In this document: piece by piece, positions 10,237 to 21,553 of the stretch
Position numbering within the stretch: the stretch's first letter is position 1
Layout: every line of letters begins with the position of its first letter
Origin: Stomoxys calcitrans
Taxonomy: Eukaryota > Arthropoda > Insecta > Diptera > Muscidae
Assembly (NCBI RefSeq): GCF_963082655.1
Contig: NC_081552.1
Location: forward strand, 73,598,707-73,662,706
DNA: 64,000 nt
Direction of reading: 5' to 3'
Notes under the pieces: model-generated
Seen by the model: the letters and a program-made list of their open reading frames with translations, nothing else
The model's database searches: none
What the model was told of the DNA's origin: nothing
Made by a program: the position numbers and the translations under genes

Positions 10237-10955
10237 ATTCGTGCGACCTCATAAAGCATATATATTCTCCATTGTCTCGCCATTCTGAATCAATCTAGTC
10301 ATGTCCGCCCGTTCGTCTGTAGAAAAGACGATAGCGGTCGAACGCTTGAAATTTTGCCTCATATAGGTAGATGAAATTGGGCCATATTGATCCAGATTTG
10401 AATATAGCTCATATATAAAGCGGTGCTTCGACTTGACTTTTTGAGTCCCTAGAAGCCGCAATTATTACACGAACAATACATACAATTTTGCAAGTATAGT
10501 GGTGTTAAAACTTCCAACACCCGTACCAACTATGATCAACATCGGTGTATTACCTGATGTAACTCCCATATAAACCGATTTCCGATTTCACGTCATGAGC
10601 CCTTAAAGCCGAAATTTAAAGCGCAGATGTAATGCGATTTGGCTGAAACTTTATACGTACGGTCCAAATCATTTTATAAATTGATATAGCTCCCATGTAA
10701 TCCCATCCGTTGGACATCTTGAAACCCTGGAAGCCCAAATTTCTGTTCGTCCAATGCAGTCTATAATCTGATATACCTCCCATATTAATCGATCTGCCCA
10801 TTAGCTTTCTACGACTCCTAGAAGCTTAAATTTTTGCCTGGTCTGACAGAAACTTGATTCATTATGCCCTTCACCTATAGCCGTTTTGTGTAAATTTTTA
10901 CCAGAATCCGTAGTGCCTGGCGGAAGTTAGAACATTTAGCACATTGCTTGTAAAA
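10237..10955 (+). mobile_element. HINE-A-like copy, diverged, ends lost
   Basis: It starts inside the 5' zone ('acctcataaagcatatata', 'caatctagtcatgtccgccc'), then three diverged units with 'gatatagctcccatgtaatc' and 'ccctagaagcc' tracts. It runs out at 'cagaatccgtagtgcctgg' before 'tagcacattgcttg', a decayed form of the 3' terminus. Confidence 0.65.
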
Positions 10956-11520
10956 TGCTCTTTTCAAACCCATGTGGGTTTCCTTTTTCCACAAAATTTT
11001 TTTTTGTACCATTTTCCCCATACTATTCCACAAAGCACTCGAAGATTGTTTCAACAATTTTGAAATTTGCAACCAAGTTTGTCAACCCCAGCCACATGTC
11101 AGTGATGTGTATTCTAAACCATTCACTTCAAAACGAGGGTAATAAACCTTAAGCCGATGTCTTTTACTTTATTTGTATGCTCATTCATTCATCCACTCAC
11201 TCACTCAGTCATTCATCTGATGAAAGCACTTTAATAGGCAATTCATTCGTTTGCTTCACTTCGGAAAAAAGAGACATCTTCCACACATTTGCCCTCATTT
11301 CGGTCTTTAGCCTTTAGAAATCACTACAATTGGGAACACCAAGAACAGAAAATAAAGAGAAGGGAAGAAGAAAAACAAGGAATGGAAGGCAAGTAGCATA
11401 AAAGGCAAGCAGAATGACACAAATACAAAATCAATTTAAAAAGAATTTTTACTAACATTGTGGTGAATTTTATGCGTTTTACATCGCATCATACATCCCA
11501 TCGAACCACATGTCTGATAT
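10956..11520. other. Unassigned spacer
   Basis: Contains a CATT/CACT-type short repeat ('cattcattcatccactcac') at 11180-11215 and a purine-rich tract at 11345-11400. No gene is recognised. Confidence 0.35.
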
Positions 11521-11850
11521 CACTTAAATCTAAACAAATTCTGAAGTCTTCCGACATAACCTTATTCTGAATTCTGTTCGAAACTCCGAGGGAAATTTTG
11601 TACCGACAGTTCTGAAAGAAACCTGAGCGATGTCTGACGGTATTTTCGTATGGGGTTTCTTTTTTGTAAATTTTTCTTCCGACAGTTCGGAGGAAGGAAT
11701 TCTGAACCATTTGTGCACTGTTTGTCTGTAGGAATTTTTGTTCCGAAAGTTCCGAAGAATTCTAAACAAAGTCAGAACGTCCTGTCGAAAAATTTGTTTT
11801 TGAATTTTCTTTCGATAGTTCGGAAAGAATTGTGAACGACATTTGAACTC
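11521..11850. repeat. Repeat family E array, left part
   Basis: Diverged short repeats built from 'ttctgaa', 'ttcggaaa' and 'tccgacagttc' recur every few tens of bases. The array resumes at 12380 beyond a retrotransposon fragment, so the fragment inserted into it. The frames it creates (FRTEFRIR-like peptides) are repeat translations. Confidence 0.5.
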
Positions 11851-12358
11851 AGTGATCCCCTGAACGCAGGGGATGTCCCCTATGAATGCAGTGCATTGCG
11901 TTGGGGAGAGCAAATTAGGAATTGGAAAGGATGCAGTATTTATGGACATTTGTCTTAAATCTTTGGATGTCAAAGTGGGAGGGAAAAACATTAGCCGGAA
12001 GTCGATTCCACATACGAGCGGATCGGGCGAAATAAGAATTCTCTCTATAATGCATTGTGCGGTCCTCTGGCCAATCAATTACAAACGGGTGTGAGTTCCT
12101 GGAATGTCTGGTATTCCTGACATACATCCTTACATCAGGAATAAGAAGACGACTTTCAGAAGAACACAGACCATGAAAGTACCGATAGAACAGCGCTAAA
12201 CAACCCACATTGCGACGCAGATGAAGAGAGGCAATAGAGTTGGATACCCTGCTGTCCCAAATCAATGCCATCTGCCGCTCTCCTCTGTACACGGTCCAGT
12301 AGCTCCAGGGATGATTTTGAAGCTCCAGCGCATACATGTGAGATGTACTCCATTTTTT
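11851..12358 (-). pseudogene. Non-LTR retrotransposon C-terminus without RNase H
   Basis: Minus-strand frames show the post-RT region of a LINE without RNase H: 'MEYISHVCAGASKSSLELLD' then 'RVQRRA' at the right, a frameshift near 12280, then 'RRNVGCLALFYRYFHG', 'NSHPFVIDWPEDRTMHYREN' and 'FARSARMWNRLPANVFP', ending 'FKTNVHKYCILSNS' at 11915. This order matches the C-terminal end of Jockey/CR1-like elements. It lacks the RT palm and the endonuclease. It interrupts repeat family E, which continues on both sides. A related fragment lies at 26.3-26.8 kb. Confidence 0.8.
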
Positions 12359-12379
12359 GGCCTTATGAAAGACTTGTTA

Positions 12380-13150
12380 GAACGGTTAGGAATTCTTGTT
12401 CCGAAAATTCTGATGGGATTCGGAGCGAATTCGGAACTCTGTGTTGTATATATTTTGTCTTCGTTTTGTGCTTGCTTTTGTGGCACATTTTTTTTTAGCG
12501 GCAAAAAATTTTTTCCACCATTTCAGAAGAAATTCTGAACGAGGTCTGAACTCGTGGTCGAATGTTTTTTGTACTTGATTTTTTGCATATCCTAGTAGGA
12601 GGCCACCGTAGCTCAGAGGTAAGCATGTGACTGGGTTCATATCCTGACAAGAACATCAGCAACAAATTTTCAATAGTGGATATCCCCTCCTAATTCTGGC
12701 GACATTTGGGAGGTGTAGGCGATCCGTGCCGAAAGGATATACATTCATGGAATGTTAAAAAGCAACTTTGCAATTTGTACACACATTCAAATTTTATAAA
12801 AAGTCATTTAGAATTCGGTTGAAATTCGATAGGACAACTCGGAAAGTACATCCGAATTCTAGAAAAATTATATTCCAGAACTCGGTCAGAAATCGATAAG
12901 ATAATTCGTAAAACACATTCGTATTCCTTATGACTCAACATCGGAATTCGGTCTGAATTCTTAACGACAACTCTAAATTGCCTTCGGAAATTTCCCATAA
13001 TTTTGGTTCAGAATTCTGAAAACATTCTGTCAGAAACTTTGGCAGAAACATCAGTTTTCCCTCCATATATATATTGTTCGTTAAGAATTTGGATAGACTT
13101 TGGATTCGAATTCGGAAAAATTTTCCGACTCTCGTACAGACTTCTGGACG
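12380..13150. repeat. Repeat family E array, right part
   Basis: Continues the TTCGGAATTC/TTCTGAAC-type repeats of 11521-11850 ('gaacgaggtctgaactcgtgg', 'aattcggtctgaattc', 'ctaaattgccttcgg'). A SINE head is inserted at 12598. Confidence 0.5.
12598..12730 (+). mobile_element. SINE, head and first part of the body
   Basis: 'ggaggccaccgtagctcag' has an A box TAGCTCAGAGG close to the tRNA consensus. The stretch between the boxes is shortened, the B-box region is 'gggttcatatcc', and the body 'taattctggcgacatttggg' breaks off near 12730. Confidence 0.75.
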
Positions 13151-14431
13151 TTTGGTTCGCTGGGATGTTTGTCGCATTGAAGGTACATTGCAGTCTTCTT
13201 GGTTTTTCTTGCAAAACCTAATCAATGCCATGCATGGCTAGATTTATGTCTAGTCTCGCAGGCAGTTTGTATTCATCTTTTATGGAAGTCGATTTCCCTT
13301 TGAAACGCCCCCAAGAGGATTTCCTGCCTAAGTTTCACTGCCCACCCTGCAGTGATGATTTGAGTCATTTTTACTTTAAGCTAAACAATGGAGTTAACTC
13401 AATTTGGGTATGCACAAATGTAGTTTCATGGCAATAGCTTTGCTCCATCTCTAATCCATATGTACACATATTCGATTTGCTTTCAATGCTTTGCCTGAAC
13501 ATAGAATGTCGTATTCGAGAGTTTCCGGTCTTTCATTTGCTTTCTTTTGTCTGTTATTATTATAGGCAAAGAAAATTATTTGCAGTTCATTTCATGTTTC
13601 TTGGTTTGCAATTTTGCAGTTAGTGATAGAACGCAATAACGTTAGAACAACCACCGACCCTGGGTACAAAAGCACTCTATGTTAGCATCAAAACAAAACA
13701 AAAAAAAAAAACAAATTCCAATTGTTTTTCAAAGAAGATTTTCAATTATCTTTTATTTTTCTTTTAGTGCCAAGGCTGGGCCGGGAAGGACAAAACAAAA
13801 GATGGGGGTTGAAACCTATGGTAGATGCAGAGTTTGAATGGTTGTTTGCATTGAGAAGTATCACAGATGTAAAAGAGAAAAAAAAAACACATTATCACCC
13901 CTTGGCTATGAAAATGTTGACAAAAAGGATGAAATGTGAGCCGCTTACTTCATTAACGCCTTAAATTGCTTTTCATCAAAGTCTTAGAGAATATGATTAC
14001 GAATCTAAGAAAGAGATCCAATGGAAGCCACTTCTATAACTGTGGCCCTTAAGTCTGAAAAGTTGTAACTGAATATTGGACAAGCTATACGGTGAGGCTA
14101 ATTCAGTTGTCATGTCGGGGCATAACTTTAATGTCTGATACAAATGACTGCATAAATTTTAAATTTTTGATGCCTACAGCCTAATTTTTCAAAGAAGTTT
14201 TCCTGACTATATAAGCCACAGGTTAGTACATGATTTTGTTGGAAACTTTAAATGCATTCCATGTAATTCATTTAAAAAATACCTATAAAGCCCTAAATCC
14301 CGTAGAATTTTGTTTCCTTTTGTTTTGGAAACACAACTACAACAGCAAACATTTCAGAACACATGTGTCTGTTAAACAAGAAAATTTTCCATTTACTGTG
14401 TAAATTATTCTTTGTTTAGCACATCTTTTTC
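13151..14431. other. Unassigned intronic-looking DNA
   Basis: AT-rich, with A-runs near 13700 and 13880 and no recognised transposon. Open frames are at most 80 codons and lack signatures. Confidence 0.35.
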
Positions 14432-15028
14432 GTGGAAATGCGAAATTCTCCTTTACCGCGGCTGGCTGGACGGCTGTTTAAAATTCAAATCACAAAAACA
14501 GACACCGACAAATTCCTGTTAAAAGTTGTTAATAAAGTAAATAATAATAAAGACTTACAAGCGAACTCAGGCAACCGAATGCAACACAAGACGTTTGCGA
14601 GACATACACCGGGTTGGGGAGGAGGAGGCAGCAAACCTAACTCCCCAGTACCAGTATCAATACCAGTTTGCATTATTTTTGCTACATCTCAGACGGTACC
14701 TATGTGTGTCTGTTGTCTGTCCTTCTGTGTCTTTGTAAGAACTAAAAACACGACTATGTTAAAAAGAAATACACCCACATCACAGGTTGCTTTCCTAGAT
14801 TTTCTTCATGCGGGCCTTGTGATGGCTATGAAATCACTTACCAAACAAAAAAATATGCAAATTTTTTCGTGCCAAAACGCAAATGAAAAAAGGAAGAAAA
14901 CTCATGGAAGCAAGCAAGACAATGTTTGCACAGCCCCCCAAACACAACCGGGAGGACTCAAAGATGCAGAGCCCATTAAAAATTCGTCACGCTTTTGGAA
15001 AAAGGCAGATTATGTTGGTATTCTTTAA
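14432..15028 (+). CDS. 198-codon open frame, longest in the window, unassigned
   Basis: An uninterrupted frame from a methionine at 14432 to the stop at 15028, in sequence not assigned to any transposon. The peptide has a GGGGS-like turn (about residues 63-67), a cysteine-rich hydrophobic stretch (about residues 80-107) and a basic, low-complexity C-terminal half. I recognise no domain, and splice signals are not evident. At this length a chance frame is unlikely at a given site but not across six frames of 64 kb. It may be chance, a lineage-specific gene or an untranslated exon. No neighbour supports a function. Confidence 0.17.
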   Translation: MEMRNSPLPRLAGRLFKIQITKTDTDKFLLKVVNKVNNNKDLQANSGNRMQHKTFARHTPGWGGGGSKPNSPVPVSIPVCIIFATSQTVPMCVCCLSFCVFVRTKNTTMLKRNTPTSQVAFLDFLHAGLVMAMKSLTKQKNMQIFSCQNANEKRKKTHGSKQDNVCTAPQTQPGGLKDAEPIKNSSRFWKKADYVGIL

Positions 15029-15294
15029 TGAACTTTTTTTTCTCTTCTCTTAACGATTTTGGTGGGATGCACAAGGCTAGCAACGTTAAATTGAAGTGAT
15101 CGTGGTAATTATTTTGGGGTGTTTAAATTAAGGCAAAAAGTAAAAAAAAAACATACTACAAACTTGTGGTAGTTTGGTTATCCAAGGCGAAGCCTATCAT
15201 TACCAAAATTATGAAGAATTTTCTTTTGCAAACCTTCAAAAGAGGTGGAAGTAAAATTTTTGCAAAATTCTCAAAGAAATTTTAATTTTGCACT
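15029..15294. other. Short spacer before HINE units
   Basis: AT-rich. 'aaaattttcttttgcaaacc' type fragments suggest an old family D relic. No gene is seen. Confidence 0.3.
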
Positions 15295-15965
15295 CAAATC
15301 GGTCAATCGGGAAATTTGGAATCCATAGCAAATGAACATGGGACAATTTTCAGCTAAATCGTATAATAGTTGCGCCCGCTAGAGGCTTTAGAAGTAAATT
15401 TGGGAGATTGTCTTACATGTGAGCTACATCAGATAATAGACCAATCGAAACGAAACTGGACCCAGAAGTTGAAAATGAAACTGAAAAGCGATGTTTTGGT
15501 CAATTCGGATAAAAACGGCGCCCTCTAGAGGCTGAAGAAGTCAAATCGGGAGATCAGCTGATGTGGGAGTAATATCAGATTATATAGCGATAAAGATCAT
15601 ACCTGATATATAAGTTTGAAGTCATTATGAAATAAAACGTTCAAAATTTCAGCTGCCTCGAAAAAGAATTGCGCCCTCTAGAGGCCCAAGAATTCAATTC
15701 GGCAGATCAGCTTATATGGAAGCTTTATAAGATTATGAAATGATTGACACCATAATTGGCACGACACACTAGCTAGGCTCAAGAAGTTAAATTGATCGTC
15801 TAATATGGCAGTTATGTTCATGAAACTATTTTGCCCCTTCTTGGCACAGAAGTTCACCTAAATACCATTTGCAAAATTTGAGCCAAATCTGATGTAAACA
15901 GCTTTTATGGGAGCTGTATCAGAGTATGGACTGTTTTAGATCATACTCGGTATGGACGTTGGAAT
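15295..15965 (-). mobile_element. HINE-A internal units only
   Basis: Four diverged tandem units with 'gcgccctctagaggc' tracts and 'gggagatcagctgatgtggg' starts. Neither terminal palindrome nor 5' end is present. It is cut on the right by retrotransposon sequence. Confidence 0.65.
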
Positions 15966-15984
15966 TTATAGCAGATATATGATT

Positions 15985-17215
15985 GGGTTATTTTGAAAAG
16001 AGGGTGCGGATATCAATCCGACCACTATGGGCATACACCTAAGCCTCTAATGGGCTAGCTGTGCGCTTAAATTCTAAAAAGTAACCTCGAAAAAGACAAT
16101 CTAAGTCAGGAATTCTAACAAAATCCCTTATAGTTTTCCAAACCACGCCCCTAAGTCGGTTCATGTCCGGTATTGTGTCCCCACCTAAGTGCCGGTTAGC
16201 CGCGAAAGCCGGGCAATGACATAGGTAATGCTCCAACGTCTCATCGTCTTCAACACATTTCCTATTCATGCTATCTCTTGTTGCATCTTTTTTGCATTAA
16301 TTAGCTCGTTGTCCTATGTGTCCCGTTATGATACCGAAAGCTATACTGACTTTCTTCCTGCTTCCTTTCATTATTAACCTCGCCTTCTTACGACCCGGAT
16401 CTCCCTATAGGATTTCGACGTCGTACCGACCTGTTTCGCTGTTCTACTGTGTTACATGCCACATGCTACATGTTACATGCTACGCCAGGCCTCTAAGCTT
16501 CACTGCCACATAGTCTGCTCTTTCATTCCCTCTTACACCACTATGGCCCGCTTCCAAACAAAGTGGATCGTGTTATCCTCAGAGAAGACATAAATCTCCT
16601 TCTTACACTCCAAGGCTATTACCGTCCTGATTATTATTGCCCTTATGGCCAGATCACTGCCTGTAAAAATGTTCGCACTCGCCGTCCTCGCGTTATCACA
16701 ACACCAGCCCGCGCAGATCCCCGCCTGCAGGCCCATATTATGGTCAGGCAGTCGTAAACAGATCTCAGTCTTTGGGTTCTCAATGTAGACCCCACTTTGT
16801 CTACTACCTTTAACCCATCCGTGCATTATGAACATCCAGATGGCAATACCAGAGTTTCGTCACAGTTATCCGATGACATAGAGGTATTCCTTTATTTTAT
16901 GTACAACCAGGTGCAGGTGTTTCCAACGACCTTCGCTTGACATACGAATGCTGTTTGCATTTGGACAGTTCGCTGGATGTCCTACTCGTTATTATGATAT
17001 CCACAATACGTCCCATGGTTTTGAAAAGAAAGGACTTAAGTCATATAGGTCTGTAGGCTAGATAGGATATAAGTACCACCCTTGCCTCCTGACAGGCTTT
17101 CGAAGCATATGCAAGTCCTAGGCAAGCTGTGAAATAGCGGCCACATGAGGCCCCAGATAGTCGGTTTCAATGGCCCTACATTCTTGAGACCCCACATACG
17201 ACACCTAACCTCACC
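15985..17215 (-). pseudogene. Non-LTR retrotransposon RNase H end, decayed
   Basis: On the minus strand, 16835-16533 encodes an RNase H stretch with 'SGVYIENPKTEICLRLPDHN' and 'RTVIALECKKEIYVF'. The same protein appears at 45.8-46.3 kb on the other strand. About 16269-16039 encodes the C-terminal end 'VEDDETLEHYLCHCPAFAAN' followed by 'LGGDTIPDMNRL', a zinc-binding tail typical of RNase H-bearing LINEs. Between them the frame is broken. The sequence upstream of RNase H (16840-17215) is too decayed to assign, and RT and endonuclease are absent. Confidence 0.78.
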
Positions 17216-17390
17216 ACAGTAAGAAGAAAGATGATAAAATTATTTTACCATCTTGTTAATAACAAATTTATTTCATATAATTCTAATAAATTTTATATAT
17301 GAACTATAACTAATTTGCCTACTCACAACTAGCATTTTGAACTTGGCAGAAACAGAATTTGGTTTTTAGTTTGGCCATATTTAAGTTATT

Positions 17391-18255
17391 TTATACCCCG
17401 CGCCATAGGATGGGGGTATACTAATTTCGTCATTCTCTTTGTAACTCCGCCAAATATTCGTCTAAGACCCCATAAAGTATATATATTCTTAATGGCCATG
17501 ACATTTTAAGTCGATCTAGCCATGTCCGTCCGATCCGATTTGGCTGAAATTTTGCAGGATGTATTTCATTATGACTTCCACAACAGTGCTTAGTGTGGTT
17601 GAAATATGTCCATAACCGGTTATAGCTGCCATATAAACCTATCTGGGGTCTTGATTTCTTGAGCATCTAGAGGGCGCAATTCTTGTCCGATTTAGCTGAA
17701 ATTTTGAACGAAGTGTTTTGGTATGACTTCCAACAACTGTGCTAAGTATGGTCTAAATCGGTCCATAACCTGATATAGCCGCCATAAAAACCGATCTTGA
17801 ATCTTGACTTCTTGAGCCACTAGAGAGCACATAATATGGTTGAAATCGATCCATAACCCGATATAGCCGCCATAAAAACTAATTTGAGATCTTGACTTCT
17901 TGAGCCTTTATAGGGCGTAATTATTATCCAATTTGGCTGAAATTTTGTATAACGGCTTCCCCCATGACCTTCAACATACGTGTTAAATATTGTCCAAATC
18001 GGTCTTTAAACCGATACAGCTCTCATATAAAACGATCTCTCTATTTTACTTCTTGAGCCCCCAAAGGGCGCAATACTTACTAGAATTGGCCGAAATTTAC
18101 ACAATGACTTCTACTATGGTCTCCAATCAATTATTTTCTTTTATCATTTGTTTGCCTTAAAAGAGATATCAGGAAAAGAACTCGACAAATGCGATCGATG
18201 GTGGAGGGTATATAAGATTCGGCCCGGCCGAACTTAGAAAGCTTTTACTTGCTCT
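17391..18255 (+). mobile_element. HINE-A, both ends present
   Basis: 5' end 'ttataccccgcgccatagg' with 'ccccataaagtatatata'; the microsatellite is reduced to 'gtccgtccgatcc'. Three to four units follow, then the subterminal repeat 'gatggtggagggtatataag', the perfect palindrome at 18218-18232 and the end 'gcttttacttgc'. Confidence 0.85.
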
Positions 18256-18451
18256 TTGTCAATCTATCCAGTATTTCCCTTAAAACAATTTTATTAATTT
18301 TGCGTCTGTCAAAATTTGAACATCATGATTTGTAGACTTGCACGCATCGTCCAGCCTATCGACATCATTTTGTTGATGATGAAAAAATTCAATAAGCATT
18401 AAAAGTCCATATTAAATACAATTATAAAAAAATTTAAAAATCAGTTAAAAA
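18256..18451. other. Spacer between two HINE-A copies
   Basis: AT-rich, about 200 bp, with no feature. The two flanking copies have their 3' ends facing each other. Confidence 0.4.
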
Positions 18452-19912
18452 CAAGTAAGAGTGTGCTAAGTTCGGGCGAGCCGAATCTTATATACCCTCC
18501 ACCACGGAGGGCAACTCTTCTTAGGCAAAAGAGGATAAACGAAAAGATTTGCTCTGCTATTAGAGCGATATCAAGATATGGTCCGGTTCGGACCACAGTT
18601 AAAATATATGTTGAAGATCTGTGTAAAATATCAGCCAATTCGAATAAGAATTGCGCCATTTGGAGGCTAAAAACTAAAACTGAGAGATCGATTTATATGG
18701 GAGCTGTATCAGGCTATAGACCGATTCAGACCATAATAAACACGTATGTTGATGGTCATGAGAGAATACTTCTGAAAAAATTTCAAGCAAATCGGATAAT
18801 AATTGCGACCTTTAGAGGCTCAAGAAGTCAAGATCCCAGATCGGTTTATATGGCAGCTATATCAGGTTATGGACCGATTTGAACCATACTCGGCACAGTT
18901 GTTATATATCATAGCGAAACACGTCGTGCAAAATTTCATTGCAATCGGATAAGAAATGCGCAATCTAGAGGCTCAAGAAATCAAGCCCAAAATCGGTTTA
19001 AATGGCAGCTATATCAGGTTATGAACCGATATGAACCATACTTAGCACAGTGGTTGGAAGTCCTAGCGAAACACGTCATGCAAAATTTCATTCCAATCGG
19101 ATAAGAATTGCGACCTCTAGATGCTCAAGAAGTCAATACCCAAGATCGGTCTTTATGGCAGCTATATCAGGTTATTGACCGATTGCAACCATACTTAGCA
19201 CAGTTGTTGGAAGTCATAGCAAAACACGTCGTGAAAAACTTCATTCCAATCGGATAAGAATTGCGCCCTCTAGAGGCTCAAGAAGACCCAAGTTCGGTTT
19301 ATATGGCAGCTATTTCAGGTTATAAACCAATTTGAGCTATACCTGACACAGTTAATATATATCCTAGCAAAAGACGTCGTGCCAGAATTTCATTCTAATC
19401 AGATAAGAATTGCGCCCTCTAGAGGCTCAAGAAGTCAATAACCAAGATCGGTTTATATAGCAGCTATATCAGGTTATGGATCGATTTGAACCATACTCGG
19501 CACAGTTGTTATATATCATAGCGAAACACGTCGTGCAAAATTTTATTGCAATCGGATAAGAAATGCGCACTCTAGAGGCTCAAGAAGTCAAGACCCAAGA
19601 TCGGTTTATATGGCAGCTATATCAAAACATGGACCGATATGGCCCATTTAAAATCCCAACCGACCTACACTAGTAGGAAGTATTTGTGAAAAATTTCAAG
19701 CGGCTAGATTTACTTCTTCGAAAGTTAGCGTGCTTTCGACAGACAGACGGACGGACAAACGGACGGACAGACGGACGGATATGACTAGATCGACATAAAA
19801 TGTCGCGACGATCAAGAATATATATACTTTATGGGGTCTCAAACGAATATTTCGAGTAGTTACAAACAGAATGACGAAATTAGTATACCACCATCCTATG
19901 GTGGAGGGTACA
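18452..19912 (-). mobile_element. HINE-A with about eight tandem units
   Basis: The 3' end 'acaagtaagagtgtgctaag' has a mutated palindrome at 18474. Unit starts (agatcgg or variants) at 18838, 18990, 19143, 19291, 19445 and 19598 give spacings of 152, 153, 148, 154 and 153 bp. The microsatellite 'gacggacggacaaacgg' and 'tatatactttatggggtctc' lead to the reversed 5' end at 19895-19912. Its 5' end faces that of the next HINE-B, 24 bp away. Confidence 0.9.
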
Positions 19913-19935
19913 AAAAATTTTAATTCACAATACAT

Positions 19936-20930
19936 ATTATTATACCCACCAACGAAGGATGAGGGTATATTCATTTTATCATTCCGTTTGCAACACATCT
20001 AGCCATGTCCGTCCGTCTGTTTGTTGGAATCACGCTACAGTCTTTAAAAATAGAGATATTGAACTGAAAATTTGCACAGATTCTTTTTTTTGTCCATAAA
20101 CAGGTTAAGTTCGAAGATGGGCTATATCGGACTATATCTTGATATAGCCCCCATATAGACCGATCCGCCGATTTAGTGTCTTGGGTCACATTCATTATCC
20201 AATTTTTCTGAAATTCGGAACTAAGAGACCAGTCAACATCATCCTTCAATTTGGTCTTGATCGGTCCAGATTTGGATATAGCTGCCATATAGCCCGATCT
20301 CTCGATTAAGGGTTTTGGGTCCATAAGAGGCGCATTTATTGTCCGATGTCGACGAAATTTGGGACAGTGAGTCACCTTAGGCCCCTCGACTTCTTCCGAC
20401 AATATGGCCTAGATCGGACCAGATTTTGATATAGCAGCCATATGGACCGATCTCTCGATTTAAAGTCTTGGCCCCATAAAAGGCGCATTAATTGTCCGAT
20501 GTCGCCGAAATTTGAAACAGTGAGTTGCGTTAGGATCTTCGACAAGATTTTGCAATTTGTTCTAGATCGGTCCAGATTTGGATATAACTGCTATATAGAC
20601 CGATCTCCCCATTTAAGGTTTTGGCCACATAAAAGGCACATTTATTGCCCGATTTCACCGACATTTTGGACAGTGAGTTGTGTTAGGCCCTTAGTCAGCC
20701 CTACTCAATTTGGGCCAAATCGGTTCAGATTTTGATATGGCTGCCATATAAACCGATCTCTCGATTTAAAGTCTTGGTCCCATAAAAGGCACATTTATAA
20801 TCCGATTTCGCTGAAATTTGACACATTGACTTATGTTAGGCTATTTCGACATCCGTGTCGTGTATGGTTCAGATCGGTCTATATTTAGATATGGCTACCA
20901 AAAAGACCAATATTGGGCTTATGAGCTTAA
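19936..20930 (+). mobile_element. HINE-B copy, 3' end lost
   Basis: 5' end 'ttattatacccaccaacg' with 'tcattccgtttgcaacac', the short microsatellite 'gtccgtccgtctg' and 'aatcacgctacag'. About five units of the B type follow ('gatatagctgccatat', 'gaccgatctctcgattt'). It breaks off before the subterminal repeat, at 'aacaacaacaacaaaaaa'. Confidence 0.8.
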
Positions 20931-21553
20931 AGAAACAACAACAACAAAAAAATGTTTTGACCGGCCGGGGGATTCAAACCTGGGTTTGCAACCTGGGGGA
21001 TGTGCGTGCCCTATTTGGCATGTAGCCAATTCCTTAAGGTTCGGCTTTGGCGTGCGAGGCATTTGCATTGGTTGTTGTTGTTTGTATATGTTTTATCGAG
21101 GCTGCACAAATATGCAAAAAACTTTATAACTAAAGGTCATATGCTGTAGGCGGGTTTTATAAAAGCGAGTGTGTGGTATATATTTCGGCCAAACTGCTTA
21201 ATTAATTTGAATTAAGTTGGTATATATCGAAAAATATTTCTTCAAAGATGTCCAAAAAATTTATGAAAACTATTTTTCCGAGAAGAAAATCAACGCAAAT
21301 GAGAAATTTATTTTCAATAGAAGAAGAATCAAAAACCCAGCAAATTGTTATTGCTGTTTACTTAAGCATCTGTTATTTGTGTGGATGCAAAGACATGGGT
21401 GGGAGTATTAGTGGTGAGAGTGCGAGAGATGACTGGTTTGTGCGAGAGAAAGAGTATGTTAAAAGAGGTCACTGGTGTGTGGTCAGTCAATAGCTTAAGC
21501 TGTGGATATGGACAATGACGTTTGCGTTTTTATATGTTGGCAATGGCTAAATA
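20931..21553. other. Unassigned stretch before the mariner relic
   Basis: A CAA run at 20936-20950 is followed by 'ccgggggattcaaacctggg', which recalls the reverse complement of a tRNA B box but lacks a matching A box. No gene is recognised. Confidence 0.35.

Noticed and set aside
11530..12078. 182-codon minus-strand protein
   Set aside because: It runs from an out-of-frame part of a LINE fragment into the family E repeat array.
20960..21010. tRNA pseudogene from 'ggattcaaacctggg'
   Set aside because: No companion A box at the expected distance and no cloverleaf pairing seen.
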